From JASFRI01 sp050115015 (lineage in GTDB: Bacteria; Acidobacteriota; Polarisedimenticolia; CBDVAL01), in assembly GCA_050115015.1 (NCBI GenBank), contig JASFRI010000297.1:1-5522 (forward strand): a DNA stretch of 5,522 nt, in the 5' to 3' direction. The translations under genes and the position numbers were made by a program. Positions 1-5,230 of this stretch are shown piece after piece. How positions within the stretch are numbered: position 1 is the first letter of the stretch; each line of letters begins with the position of its first letter. The notes under the pieces were generated by a model. It had not been told where the DNA came from and did no database searches. It worked only from the letters and a program-made list of their open reading frames with translations.

Positions 1-43
1 CGGTCGTGGACAATGAGTACCCCGTAGAAACACGGAGGAGAAC

Positions 44-883
44 ATGGACAGCCCCCAGGGATTCGATCTGCAGCAGATCACCGACAGCCTTCTGCCGCTG
101 GTGTGGACCTATGGTCTGGACGTTCTCGGTGCCATCGCCATCCTCGTCCTCGGGTGGATGGGTTCGGGTTTTCTGCGGCGCCTGACGCGCCGCGGCCTCG
201 AGCGCTCCAGCATCGACAACACCCTCGTCCCGTTCCTGAGCAGTCTCGTCTACTACCTGACCCTCACGATGGTCGTCATCGCCGTGCTGGCCCAGTTCGG
301 CGTCCCCACGGCGCAGTTCGTCGCCGTCCTGGCTGCCATGGGCCTGGCGGTGGGCCTCGCGTTGCAGGGCACGCTCTCGAACTTCGCCGCGGGGGTGATG
401 CTTCTGATCTTCCGACCGTTCCGCGTCGGCGACTACGTCGAGGCCGGGGGGACGGCCGGAAGCGTCGAGTCGATCGGCGTGTTCGCGACAACCATGAACA
501 CCCCCGATAATGTCCGGATCATCGTGTCGAACTCCGCGGTGTACGGCAGCACGATCAAGAACTACAGCGCGAACGACAATCGCCGGAACGACCTGGTAAT
601 GGGCGTCTCCTACAGCGACGATCTCGCCGTCGCGAGGGAGACCATCGAGCGCGTGCTCGCGGCCGACGACCGGGTGCTCAAGGACCCCGCTCCGGTGGTT
701 GCGGTTTCGGAGCTTGGCGATTCGTCGGTGAACTTCGTCGTTCGCCCCTGGTGCCGCAAGGAGGACTACTGGGCGCTCCGCTTCGACCTGAACCGCCAGC
801 TCAAGGAGGAGCTGGAGAAGGCGGGGTGCTCGATCCCGTTCCCGCAGCGCGATGTGCACCTGTTTCAGGAAACGGCGGCGTAG
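44..883 (+). CDS. mscS: Small-conductance mechanosensitive channel, MscS family
   Basis: An inner-membrane channel that opens under membrane tension to release small osmolytes during hypo-osmotic shock. The 279 residues are close to the 286 of E. coli MscS. Hydrophobic segments lie at about 18-42 (TM1), 63-85 (TM2) and 92-125 (TM3). The pore helix is nearly identical to E. coli: GLAVGLALQG at 100-109 places the two gate leucines at L101 and L105, and the kink glycine is G117. The RPFRVGDYV junction (124-132) leads into the beta domain, followed by the conserved NELG-like VSELGDSSVNFVVR stretch (221-234) and the C-terminal IPFPQRDVH (264-272). Start ATG 44 is preceded by GGAGGAG at 34-40. No neighbour on its left is visible, so its promoter may lie outside the window. 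It appears to be a separate unit from the genes downstream. The family call is firm; physiological role is inferred from the family. Confidence 0.96.
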   Translation: MDSPQGFDLQQITDSLLPLVWTYGLDVLGAIAILVLGWMGSGFLRRLTRRGLERSSIDNTLVPFLSSLVYYLTLTMVVIAVLAQFGVPTAQFVAVLAAMGLAVGLALQGTLSNFAAGVMLLIFRPFRVGDYVEAGGTAGSVESIGVFATTMNTPDNVRIIVSNSAVYGSTIKNYSANDNRRNDLVMGVSYSDDLAVARETIERVLAADDRVLKDPAPVVAVSELGDSSVNFVVRPWCRKEDYWALRFDLNRQLKEELEKAGCSIPFPQRDVHLFQETAA

Positions 884-908
884 GCAGTGGCAACGGGGGC
901 CGTCGTTT
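870..908 (+). terminator. Candidate terminator stem overlapping the mscS stop
   Basis: AAACGGCGGC (870-879) pairs with GCCGTCGTTT (899-908): ten pairs including one G-U. The loop is long at 19 bases, and only three Ts close the right arm. The stem includes the last mscS codons. It could end or stabilise the mscS transcript, but the large loop and short T-run make this tentative. It also overlaps the candidate promoter of the next gene. Confidence 0.35.
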
Positions 909-916
909 GCTATCGT
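888..916 (+). promoter_or_regulatory. Candidate extended -10 promoter for the 989 operon
   Basis: An extended -10, TGC followed by TATCGT (911-916), matches TATAAT at four of six positions. A weak -35 candidate, TGGCAA (888-893), sits 17 bases upstream. Transcription would start near 922, giving a leader of about 65 bases made almost wholly of the two stems described separately. The position right after mscS and before three packed genes supports it, but the -35 is poor. Confidence 0.4.
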
Positions 917-934
917 CCCTAGTGTGAGTCTGCC

Positions 935-963
935 CATCGACCTGGGAAAAACCCCAGGCGATG
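935..963 (+). promoter_or_regulatory. Leader hairpin with A-rich loop
   Basis: CATCG (935-939) and CCTGGG (941-946) pair with CCCAGG (953-958) and CGATG (959-963). This gives eleven Watson-Crick pairs with one bulged A (940) and a six-base loop, AAAAAC. It lies between the candidate promoter and the ribosome binding site of the 989 gene. There is no following T-run on either strand, so it is not an ordinary terminator. It could be an RNA control element, a stability hairpin or a protein-binding palindrome in DNA. Confidence 0.5.
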
Positions 964-994
964 TCACTGCAGGACGAGGAGGGTTCCAGTGGCA
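962..994 (+). promoter_or_regulatory. Stem that could sequester the GTG start at 989
   Basis: TGTCACTG (962-969) can pair with CAGTGGCA (987-994): eight pairs with one G-U. The GTG start (989-991) would lie inside the stem and the GAGGAGG ribosome binding site (about 975-981) in the 17-base loop. It shares bases 962-963 with the outer pairs of the hairpin at 935-963, so the full forms of both stems compete slightly. Pairing is seen in the sequence; a role in translation control is inference. Confidence 0.35.
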
Positions 995-1318
995 CGTACA
1001 CCCGATATCACCAAGGCGATCGAGGCCACGGTCGCGCGCGCAGTGCGCACCGAGGTTGCAGGAGAGCTCCGGAGGCTCGAGAAGCAGGTGGGAAAGCTGA
1101 CGGACCGGCTGAAGGACCTTTCCGTCGTCGCCAGCCGTACCGGCTCCGCCGCGGAGGCGCGGCCGAAGCGCCCGGTCTCCCCGGGGCGGCGGCTGCACGG
1201 ACGCTACATCGGGCTGCTGCGCCATCTCCCGAAGCGGGCCCAGGCGCAGGTCCGGAGCGTCCGTCGGCGGAAGGGAGTCGACGCGGCGATCAAGGCGGCG
1301 GAACGACTCAAGAAGTAG
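989..1318 (+). CDS. Small basic protein of unknown function
   Basis: I do not recognise a named family. The 109-residue product is soluble, has no signal peptide and no cysteine, and is rich in Arg and Lys. Residues about 8-46 look like an amphipathic helix or short coiled coil with regular hydrophobic spacing. A flexible Ser/Ala/Pro/Arg linker (about 48-68) follows. The C-terminal block from HGRYIGLLRHL (70-80) to the end is helical and very basic, with RSVRRRKG (89-96) and AAIKAAERLKK (99-109). That layout would suit nucleic-acid binding or oligomerisation, but this is inference from composition only. Start GTG 989 is chosen because GAGGAGG lies about seven bases upstream and no better start exists in frame. 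It is first in a probable operon, 19 bases ahead of the ABM gene. Confidence 0.75.
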   Translation: MARTPDITKAIEATVARAVRTEVAGELRRLEKQVGKLTDRLKDLSVVASRTGSAAEARPKRPVSPGRRLHGRYIGLLRHLPKRAQAQVRSVRRRKGVDAAIKAAERLKK

Positions 1319-1337
1319 GCGCTGGAGGATAGCCCCG

Positions 1338-1649
1338 ATGACCGCCGGAAAGGCCACCCTCGCGACGATGGGCATGTTCTACGACGTGCTGCCGGGTCGC
1401 GAGACGGAATTCGAGGAGAAGTTCGCGCGGGTCGTCCAGGCGATGAGAGAGCAGGATGGGCATCGGGACACGGTGCTCTATCGCCGGGTGGACCGGCCCG
1501 GCTCCTACGCCATCCTCTCCGAGTGGGATTCGCCGGCGGCGTTCCAGGCCTTCATCGGCAGCGACACCTTCCGGGCGGTCACCGACTGGGGCAAGGCGGG
1601 CATCCTGGCAGGCCGCCCGCGGCACCGGGTGTTCGCCGACGAGAGCTAG
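1338..1649 (+). CDS. Antibiotic biosynthesis monooxygenase (ABM) domain protein
   Basis: A 103-residue single-domain protein of the dimeric alpha/beta ferredoxin-like ABM fold, which includes small cofactor-independent monooxygenases and haem-degrading enzymes. Seen: a first strand with MGMFYDVLPGRE (about 11-22), a helix EFEEKFARVVQAM (24-36), a middle strand, then the family-typical SEWDSPAAFQAFIGSDTF (about 61-78). The end, ILAGRPRHRVF, is common in small ABM proteins of environmental bacteria. I cannot see the Asn/His/Trp haem-site triad of IsdG-type enzymes, so haem degradation is not supported and the substrate is unknown. ATG 1338 follows GGAGG (1324-1328). It lies 19 bases after the basic-protein gene and 9 bases before the lipoprotein gene, so all three are probably co-transcribed. 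Confidence 0.85.
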   Translation: MTAGKATLATMGMFYDVLPGRETEFEEKFARVVQAMREQDGHRDTVLYRRVDRPGSYAILSEWDSPAAFQAFIGSDTFRAVTDWGKAGILAGRPRHRVFADES

Positions 1650-1658
1650 GGCGGAGCG

Positions 1659-2612
1659 GTGGCCGGCGGCAGCGCGCTCCGGGGCGTGGTGCTTGCCGGC
1701 CTCCTGCTCCTGTCCGCCTGCGGCCGGGAGGCCCCGGGCCCACCGCCCGGTCCGTTCCTGATGGTGCTCGGTGTCGCGCAGGACGGCGGCTACCCGCAGG
1801 CGGCCTGCCGCCGGGAATGCTGCGAGCGGGCCCGTGCCGCTGCGGCGAACCGGCGGCATGTGGCCGCCCTGGCGGTCGTGGACCCCGCCGCCGGGGACCG
1901 TTTCCTTTTCGATGCCACCCCGGATCTCCCCGAGCAGCTCGAGCTCCTGGACCGTGCGGCGCCGGTGGCCGGCGGCCACGGGATCGCCGGGATCCTGCTG
2001 ACCCACGCCCACATCGGGCACTACCTCGGCCTGGCGCAGCTCGGGCGGGAGGTGATGGGCACCTGGGACCTGCCGGTCTACGCGATGCCCCGGATGCGGC
2101 AGTTCCTGCGCTCCTCGGGTCCCTGGGACCTTCTCGTCCGGCTCCGCAACATCGAGATCCGGGACCTGTCGGCGGGCGTGGAGTTGTCGCTCACGCCTCT
2201 CGTCCGCGTCACGCCCGTACTCGTCCCCCACCGGGACGAGTACTCCGAGACGGTGGGGTTCCGGATCTCCGGCCCGGAGCGGACGGTGCTCTACGTTCCC
2301 GACATCGACAAGTGGGATCGCTGGGACATCCCGCTCCGGAAGGTCCTCGCCGGCGTGGACGTGGCCTACCTGGACGGGACGTTCTTCGACGCCGGCGAGG
2401 TCCAGGGCCGGGACGCGTCGGAGATCCCGCATCCACTCATCCGCGAGACCATCGAGCGCCTGAATGCCCTGCCACCGGAGGAGCGTGCCAAGGTCCACTT
2501 CATTCACATGAACCACACGAATCCCGCCCTGGACCCCGGCAGCGAGGCCCGCGCCCGCATCCTGGAAGGTGGCTTCCGGGTCGCCGAGGAAGGGGAGCGG
2601 GTCGATCTCTGA
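1659..2612 (+). CDS. PqqB-like metallo-beta-lactamase-fold lipoprotein
   Basis: A 317-residue MBL-fold protein of the PqqB-like group. The N-terminus is a lipoprotein signal: R8, a hydrophobic run (about 10-19) and the lipobox LSAC with lipidated C21, followed by a Pro/Gly linker. The catalytic domain opens with VLGVAQDGGYPQAAC (36-50), typical of PqqB relatives, and a cysteine group C50, C54, C55 that may hold structural zinc. The metal motif is THAHIGH (115-121): H116, H118 and H121 are present, but the usual Asp is G120. Later candidates are H191 in PHRDEYSETVGF, D215 in VPDID, and HMNHTNP (283-289), matching the PqqB signature INNTNP. No pqqA, C, D or E is here, so PQQ synthesis is not implied; the location is probably the periplasmic face of a membrane. 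GTG 1659 is preferred because a later start would lose the signal's basic residue. Its ribosome binding site is weak (AGGG at 1648-1651), which suggests coupling to the ABM gene 9 bases upstream. Confidence 0.85.
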   Translation: MAGGSALRGVVLAGLLLLSACGREAPGPPPGPFLMVLGVAQDGGYPQAACRRECCERARAAAANRRHVAALAVVDPAAGDRFLFDATPDLPEQLELLDRAAPVAGGHGIAGILLTHAHIGHYLGLAQLGREVMGTWDLPVYAMPRMRQFLRSSGPWDLLVRLRNIEIRDLSAGVELSLTPLVRVTPVLVPHRDEYSETVGFRISGPERTVLYVPDIDKWDRWDIPLRKVLAGVDVAYLDGTFFDAGEVQGRDASEIPHPLIRETIERLNALPPEERAKVHFIHMNHTNPALDPGSEARARILEGGFRVAEEGERVDL

Positions 2613-2642
2613 GGAGCGGCCCACCACGCCACCGGGCCCTCC
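2613..2642 (+). terminator. Hairpin directly after the lipoprotein gene stop
   Basis: GGAG (2613-2616) and GGCCC (2618-2622) pair with GGGCC (2634-2638) and CTCC (2639-2642). This is nine pairs with one bulged C (2617) and an 11-base loop. It begins on the base after the TGA stop. No T-run follows, so it may be a U-less terminator, a Rho-linked 3' end or a transcript-stabilising hairpin. Confidence 0.45.
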
Positions 2643-2645
2643 GGA

Positions 2646-2674
2646 TCGTGCACCGGCCGCGGATTTGCTACACT
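2646..2674 (+). promoter_or_regulatory. Candidate moaA promoter (extended -10)
   Basis: TGC plus TACACT (2669-2674) is an extended -10 matching TATAAT at four of six positions. The -35 region (around 2646-2651) is poor, so recognition would depend on the extended -10. An alternative reading is a sigma-54 site, because GGC at 2655-2657 and TTGCT at 2665-2669 have the required GG-N10-GC spacing. Either reading puts the transcript start near 2680, leaving a leader of about 75 bases. That is too short for a molybdenum cofactor riboswitch. Confidence 0.5.
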
Positions 2675-2715
2675 ATCCCGTTCAGGCTCGTTCCTCCAGC
2701 CACCGAGGTGTATCG

Positions 2716-2757
2716 ATGATGCCGCGCCGGTCCCGACCCGCCATGGACCTCTCATGA
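2716..2757 (+). CDS. Possible 13-residue leader peptide overlapping moaA
   Basis: A short ORF, MMPRRSRPAMDLS, starts at ATG 2716 with a second ATG next to it. GAGGTG (2705-2710) lies five bases upstream at good spacing. Its TGA (2755-2757) overlaps the moaA ATG (2754-2756) as ATGA, the usual layout for translational coupling. moaA itself has no visible ribosome binding site, so ribosomes ending here could re-initiate on it. A CCTCC run (2693-2697) just upstream could pair with GAGG and partly mask this site. That translation occurs is inference; the ribosome binding site and the overlap are seen. Confidence 0.45.
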   Translation: MMPRRSRPAMDLS

Positions 2758-3788
2758 CCGCCATGCTTTCCGTGGCGGACCGGCACGGGCGCCTCCCCGC
2801 AAGCCTGCGCGTCTCGGTCACGGATCGCTGCAACCTCAGGTGCGTCTATTGCATGCCCGAGGAGGAGTACCGCTGGCTGGACCGGAAGCACCTGCTCTCC
2901 TACGAGGAGATCCGCTCGATCGTCTCCGCGTTCCAGCGGGTCGGTGTGGACCGGGTACGCCTGACCGGGGGAGAGCCCCTTCTCCGTCGCGACCTGCAGG
3001 TGCTGGTCCGTCACCTCTCCTCCCTGCCCGGGCTCCGGGATCTCGCGGTGACCACGAACGGCGTCCTGCTGGCCGAGCGCGCGGCCGGGCTACGGGCGGC
3101 GGGGCTCCATCGCGTCACGGTGAGCCTGGACACGCTGCGCCGGGACCGGTTCCGTGAGCTGAGCCGCCGGTTCGATCTGGACCGGGTCCTCGAGGGCCTG
3201 CGGGAGGCGGGGAGGGCCGGGTTCCGCCGGGTCAAGATCAACACCGTGGTGATGCGCGGCATCAACGACGACGAGATGGGAGACCTGATCGAGCTCGGGG
3301 GGGAAGTCGGCGCCGAGGTGCGCTTCATCGAGTACATGGACGTGGGCGGGGCCACCCGCTGGTCCATGGACCAGGTGATGACGCGCCCCGAGATCCTCGG
3401 CCGTCTCGGGGAGCGCTACGGCGTCATCGAGACGCTGGGCGAGCCTGGCGGTTCGCCCGCCGAGCGCTTTCGCCTCCCCGACGGTCGGACCTTCGGGATC
3501 ATCTCCTCGACCTCTGCCCCGTTCTGCGGATCCTGCAACCGCAGCCGGGTCACCGCCGACGGCATCTGGTTCCTGTGCCTTTACGCGGGGGCCGGGATCG
3601 ACCTCCGGGAGGCCGTGCGATCCGGGCTGACCGTGCCGCAGCTCGCCCGGCGGCTGGCTGCGGCCTGGGCGCGGCGCGAGGACCGTGGTGCGGAGGAACG
3701 GCTGATCCAGGCGGGGCGCGCGGTGCTGCTGCCGCGGGACGCCCTCCGGGAGGACCCGCACCTGGAGATGCACACCCGCGGCGGCTGA
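2754..3788 (+). CDS. moaA: GTP 3',8-cyclase MoaA, molybdenum cofactor biosynthesis
   Basis: A radical SAM enzyme that, with MoaC, converts GTP to cyclic pyranopterin monophosphate, the first step of molybdenum cofactor synthesis, in the cytoplasm. All hallmarks are present in 344 residues (E. coli MoaA has 329). The N-terminal SAM cluster motif is CNLRCVYC with C26, C30 and C33. GGEP at 72-75 contacts SAM. The second 4Fe-4S cluster near the C-terminus uses C258, C261 and C275 in FCGSCNRSRVTADGIWFLC. The catalytic C-terminal Gly-Gly is intact (G343, G344). There is no in-frame ATG, GTG or TTG between the candidate promoter and 2754. The only alternative is ATG 2763, three codons later. Neither has a clear ribosome binding site, which favours coupling to the leader ORF at 2716. 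No other moa or moe gene is in the window, so it appears to be transcribed alone. Confidence 0.97.
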   Translation: MTAMLSVADRHGRLPASLRVSVTDRCNLRCVYCMPEEEYRWLDRKHLLSYEEIRSIVSAFQRVGVDRVRLTGGEPLLRRDLQVLVRHLSSLPGLRDLAVTTNGVLLAERAAGLRAAGLHRVTVSLDTLRRDRFRELSRRFDLDRVLEGLREAGRAGFRRVKINTVVMRGINDDEMGDLIELGGEVGAEVRFIEYMDVGGATRWSMDQVMTRPEILGRLGERYGVIETLGEPGGSPAERFRLPDGRTFGIISSTSAPFCGSCNRSRVTADGIWFLCLYAGAGIDLREAVRSGLTVPQLARRLAAAWARREDRGAEERLIQAGRAVLLPRDALREDPHLEMHTRGG

Positions 3789-3802
3789 GCCAGATGAACC
3801 GG

Positions 3803-3841
3803 CGCCCCGGGGCGAGCATTCCGTCCCCGCCCGGGGGACGG
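3803..3841 (+). terminator. Strong GC hairpin after moaA, with adjacent palindrome
   Basis: CCGTCCCC (3821-3828) pairs perfectly with GGGGACGG (3834-3841) across a five-base loop. Just before it is a perfect 12-base palindrome, CGCCCCGGGGCG (3803-3814). There is no T-run after the stem. Its place between the moaA stop and the next promoter supports a role as the moaA terminator or an insulator. Confidence 0.55.
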
Positions 3842-3855
3842 CGGCGGCGGCCGAG

Positions 3856-3884
3856 TTGACCTCCGCCGAGCTTGCTGGTACTAG
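3856..3884 (+). promoter_or_regulatory. Strong sigma-70-type promoter for the protease gene
   Basis: TTGACC (3856-3861) matches the -35 consensus at five of six positions. After exactly 17 bases comes TACTAG (3879-3884), and TG at 3876-3877 adds an extended -10. This is the clearest promoter in the window. Transcription would start near 3891, leaving an 80-base leader. It also shows that the TTG at 3856 is a promoter element and not the protein start. Confidence 0.75.
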
Positions 3885-3969
3885 TAGAGGGGAGTATTCC
3901 CGGACGAGGCACGAAGAGGGGGCGATTCTGTCGCGAAAGCGACCCGGGCCGGCATCCCGTGGAGGTCAC

Positions 3970-5136
3970 ATGTACCTGCGAAGGACGTTGAAGCACATCA
4001 CGATCGGTCTGCTGGTCCTGGCTCTCGCCGCGGCGCTGGCGCCCGTCACCGCGAAGACACGGGTCGGGGGCGTGGTCCCCTACTACGCCGCGACGCCGGA
4101 TCCCTATGCCCAGGGGCACGAGTCGATGCCCGCCGTCTGGGTGGACGAGATCCGATCGCCGGGGGCCTCGTTTCTGCGGATCCACTTCTCGGAGTTCGAC
4201 CTGGCGCCCGGGGACCGCGTGGTGATCACGGACCCCGAAGGGAAGCAACGCCACGTCTACACGGCGCGCGGTCCGCGCTCCGGCGGGCCTTTCTGGACCC
4301 TGTCCATCGAGGGAGATACCGCCGTGGTGACCCTGCAGGCCCGGGGCAGGGGTGGACACGGATACGTCATCGACCAGATCGGCGAGGGGTTCGCTCCGGG
4401 GGCCACCGAGAGCACGGAGGTGGTCTGCTCCGGCGTCGACGGCCGCCAGGACATCGCGTGCTTTGGTCCCTCGGCGAAGGTCGCGGCGAGGCCGGTGGTC
4501 CGGCTGCTGTTCGAGGAGGGCGGCTCCTTCTACGTGTGCACCGGCGCCCTCGTTCGCGGGCAGTTCGCCAGCACGCTGATCACGAACAACCACTGCATCC
4601 CCGATCAGGCGGGCACCGACACGCTCGAGGTGACCTTCAACTACCAGAACAGGGATTGCGGCGGTTTCTCCAACGACCCGATGTTCCAGTTCGCCGGAGA
4701 TACGTTCCTGAAGACGAGCGAGGACCTGGATTACACGCTGGTGACGGTTGCCGACGACCCCGAGAACCAGGGAGCCGGCGAGCTCATCCCGACGAGCAAG
4801 GCCCCCTCACCCGGGGCGAGGATCATCATCCCCCAGCACGGTGGCGGCAACGAGAAGACCGTGGGAGTATGGGAGAACGGCGTCGGCACGACACGCTGCG
4901 CCATCCGCAACGTCAACCAGACCTATTCCCCCTACGCGCCGGGCAGCCAGTTCAACTACGGTTGCGACACGGAGGGAGGCTCATCGGGATCTCCGGTCGT
5001 GGAGCCGCAGAGCCTGCACGTGATCGGGTTGCACCATCTCGGGAACGTGACGCTGCTCAACTGCAGCAATGCCGCCACCGCGATGTCGGCGATCTGCGCC
5101 GACGCGGGGCCGCTTCTCAACTGCGCCTCGAACTGA
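3970..5136 (+). CDS. Secreted lysyl-endopeptidase-like serine protease (S1 fold)
   Basis: A 388-residue exported protease. The signal peptide has basic residues (R4, R5, K8), a hydrophobic core (about 10-23) and likely cleavage after VTA (26-28). Residues about 50-140 form a beta-rich domain of unknown function, perhaps a propeptide. The catalytic part begins near VVCSGVDGRQDIAC (151-164) and resembles Achromobacter lysyl endopeptidase along its length: CTGALV (190-195), TNNHC with H208, FNYQNRDC (223-230), LDYTLV with D254, and TEGGSSGSPVV (334-344) with nucleophile S339. The triad is therefore complete. Ten cysteines, all from C153 on, fit disulfide-bonded secreted protein. D333 lies six residues before S339, the spacing of trypsin's specificity Asp, whereas the Asp that sets Lys preference in the Achromobacter enzyme is not evident. 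Cleavage after Lys or Arg is thus possible but unproven. The start is ATG 3970, with GGAGGT at 3961-3966. It is a single-gene unit between its own promoter and a strong hairpin. Confidence 0.88.
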   Translation: MYLRRTLKHITIGLLVLALAAALAPVTAKTRVGGVVPYYAATPDPYAQGHESMPAVWVDEIRSPGASFLRIHFSEFDLAPGDRVVITDPEGKQRHVYTARGPRSGGPFWTLSIEGDTAVVTLQARGRGGHGYVIDQIGEGFAPGATESTEVVCSGVDGRQDIACFGPSAKVAARPVVRLLFEEGGSFYVCTGALVRGQFASTLITNNHCIPDQAGTDTLEVTFNYQNRDCGGFSNDPMFQFAGDTFLKTSEDLDYTLVTVADDPENQGAGELIPTSKAPSPGARIIIPQHGGGNEKTVGVWENGVGTTRCAIRNVNQTYSPYAPGSQFNYGCDTEGGSSGSPVVEPQSLHVIGLHHLGNVTLLNCSNAATAMSAICADAGPLLNCASN

Positions 5137-5148
5137 CCGTCTCCGCGC

Positions 5149-5175
5149 GCCGGCCCGGCATCACGCCGGGTCGGC
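5149..5175 (+). terminator. Strong hairpin after the protease gene
   Basis: Bases 5149-5159 pair with 5165-5175: eleven pairs with a single G-U and a five-base loop (ATCAC). It lies 13 bases after the protease stop. It is the most stable-looking stem in the window, but no T-run follows. It is most likely the protease transcript terminator or 3' end. Confidence 0.6.
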
Positions 5176-5185
5176 CTCCCGGGTC

Positions 5186-5214
5186 TGGCTTCCGCCGGTG
5201 GATTCCGGTACATT
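5186..5214 (+). promoter_or_regulatory. Candidate promoter for the A-type Fe-S protein gene
   Basis: TACATT (5209-5214) matches TATAAT at four of six positions. A weak -35 candidate, TGGCTT (5186-5191), lies 17 bases upstream. Transcription would begin near 5221, right at the AGGAGG ribosome binding site, so the leader would be only about ten bases. Confidence 0.4.
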
Positions 5215-5230
5215 GAACCCAGGAGGTCGC

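Noticed and set aside
1..27. C-terminal tail of an upstream gene (frame 1, ending in TAG at 25-27)
   Set aside because: Only eight codons are visible, with nothing to show that the frame is coding.
1308..2627. Long open frame (439 codons) on the - strand
   Set aside because: It lies antisense to the ABM and lipoprotein genes. Its product is low-complexity Arg/Gly/Pro/Val/His-rich with no domain, as expected from GC-rich codon bias on the opposite strand.
2653..2669. Sigma-54 promoter for moaA
   Set aside because: GG-N10-GC spacing and TTGCT are present, but the bases between GGC and TTGCT match poorly and such pairs are frequent by chance in GC-rich DNA. It is kept only as an alternative reading of the moaA promoter.
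1523..2719. 398-codon frame on the + strand overlapping the ABM and lipoprotein genes
   Set aside because: It is a shadow frame rich in Gly, Arg and Pro. The overlapping frames carry clear family motifs and ribosome binding sites.
2613..2753. Molybdenum cofactor riboswitch in front of moaA
   Set aside because: The candidate promoter leaves only about 75 bases of leader, and I see no matching multi-stem layout.
1659..3788. A PQQ synthesis cluster (PqqB-like protein next to a radical SAM gene)
   Set aside because: The radical SAM protein is a clear MoaA, with the second cluster motif and C-terminal Gly-Gly, not PqqE. A separate hairpin and promoter divide the two genes.
3856..3969. A 38-residue N-terminal extension of the protease starting at TTG 3856
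   Set aside because: The TTG is the first part of the -35 box TTGACC. The ATG at 3970 has a good GGAGGT site and opens a clean signal peptide, which the extension would bury.
3550..4593. Long open frame (347 codons) on the - strand
   Set aside because: It is antisense to the end of moaA and the first half of the protease gene, runs across a promoter and a hairpin, and has no recognisable domain.
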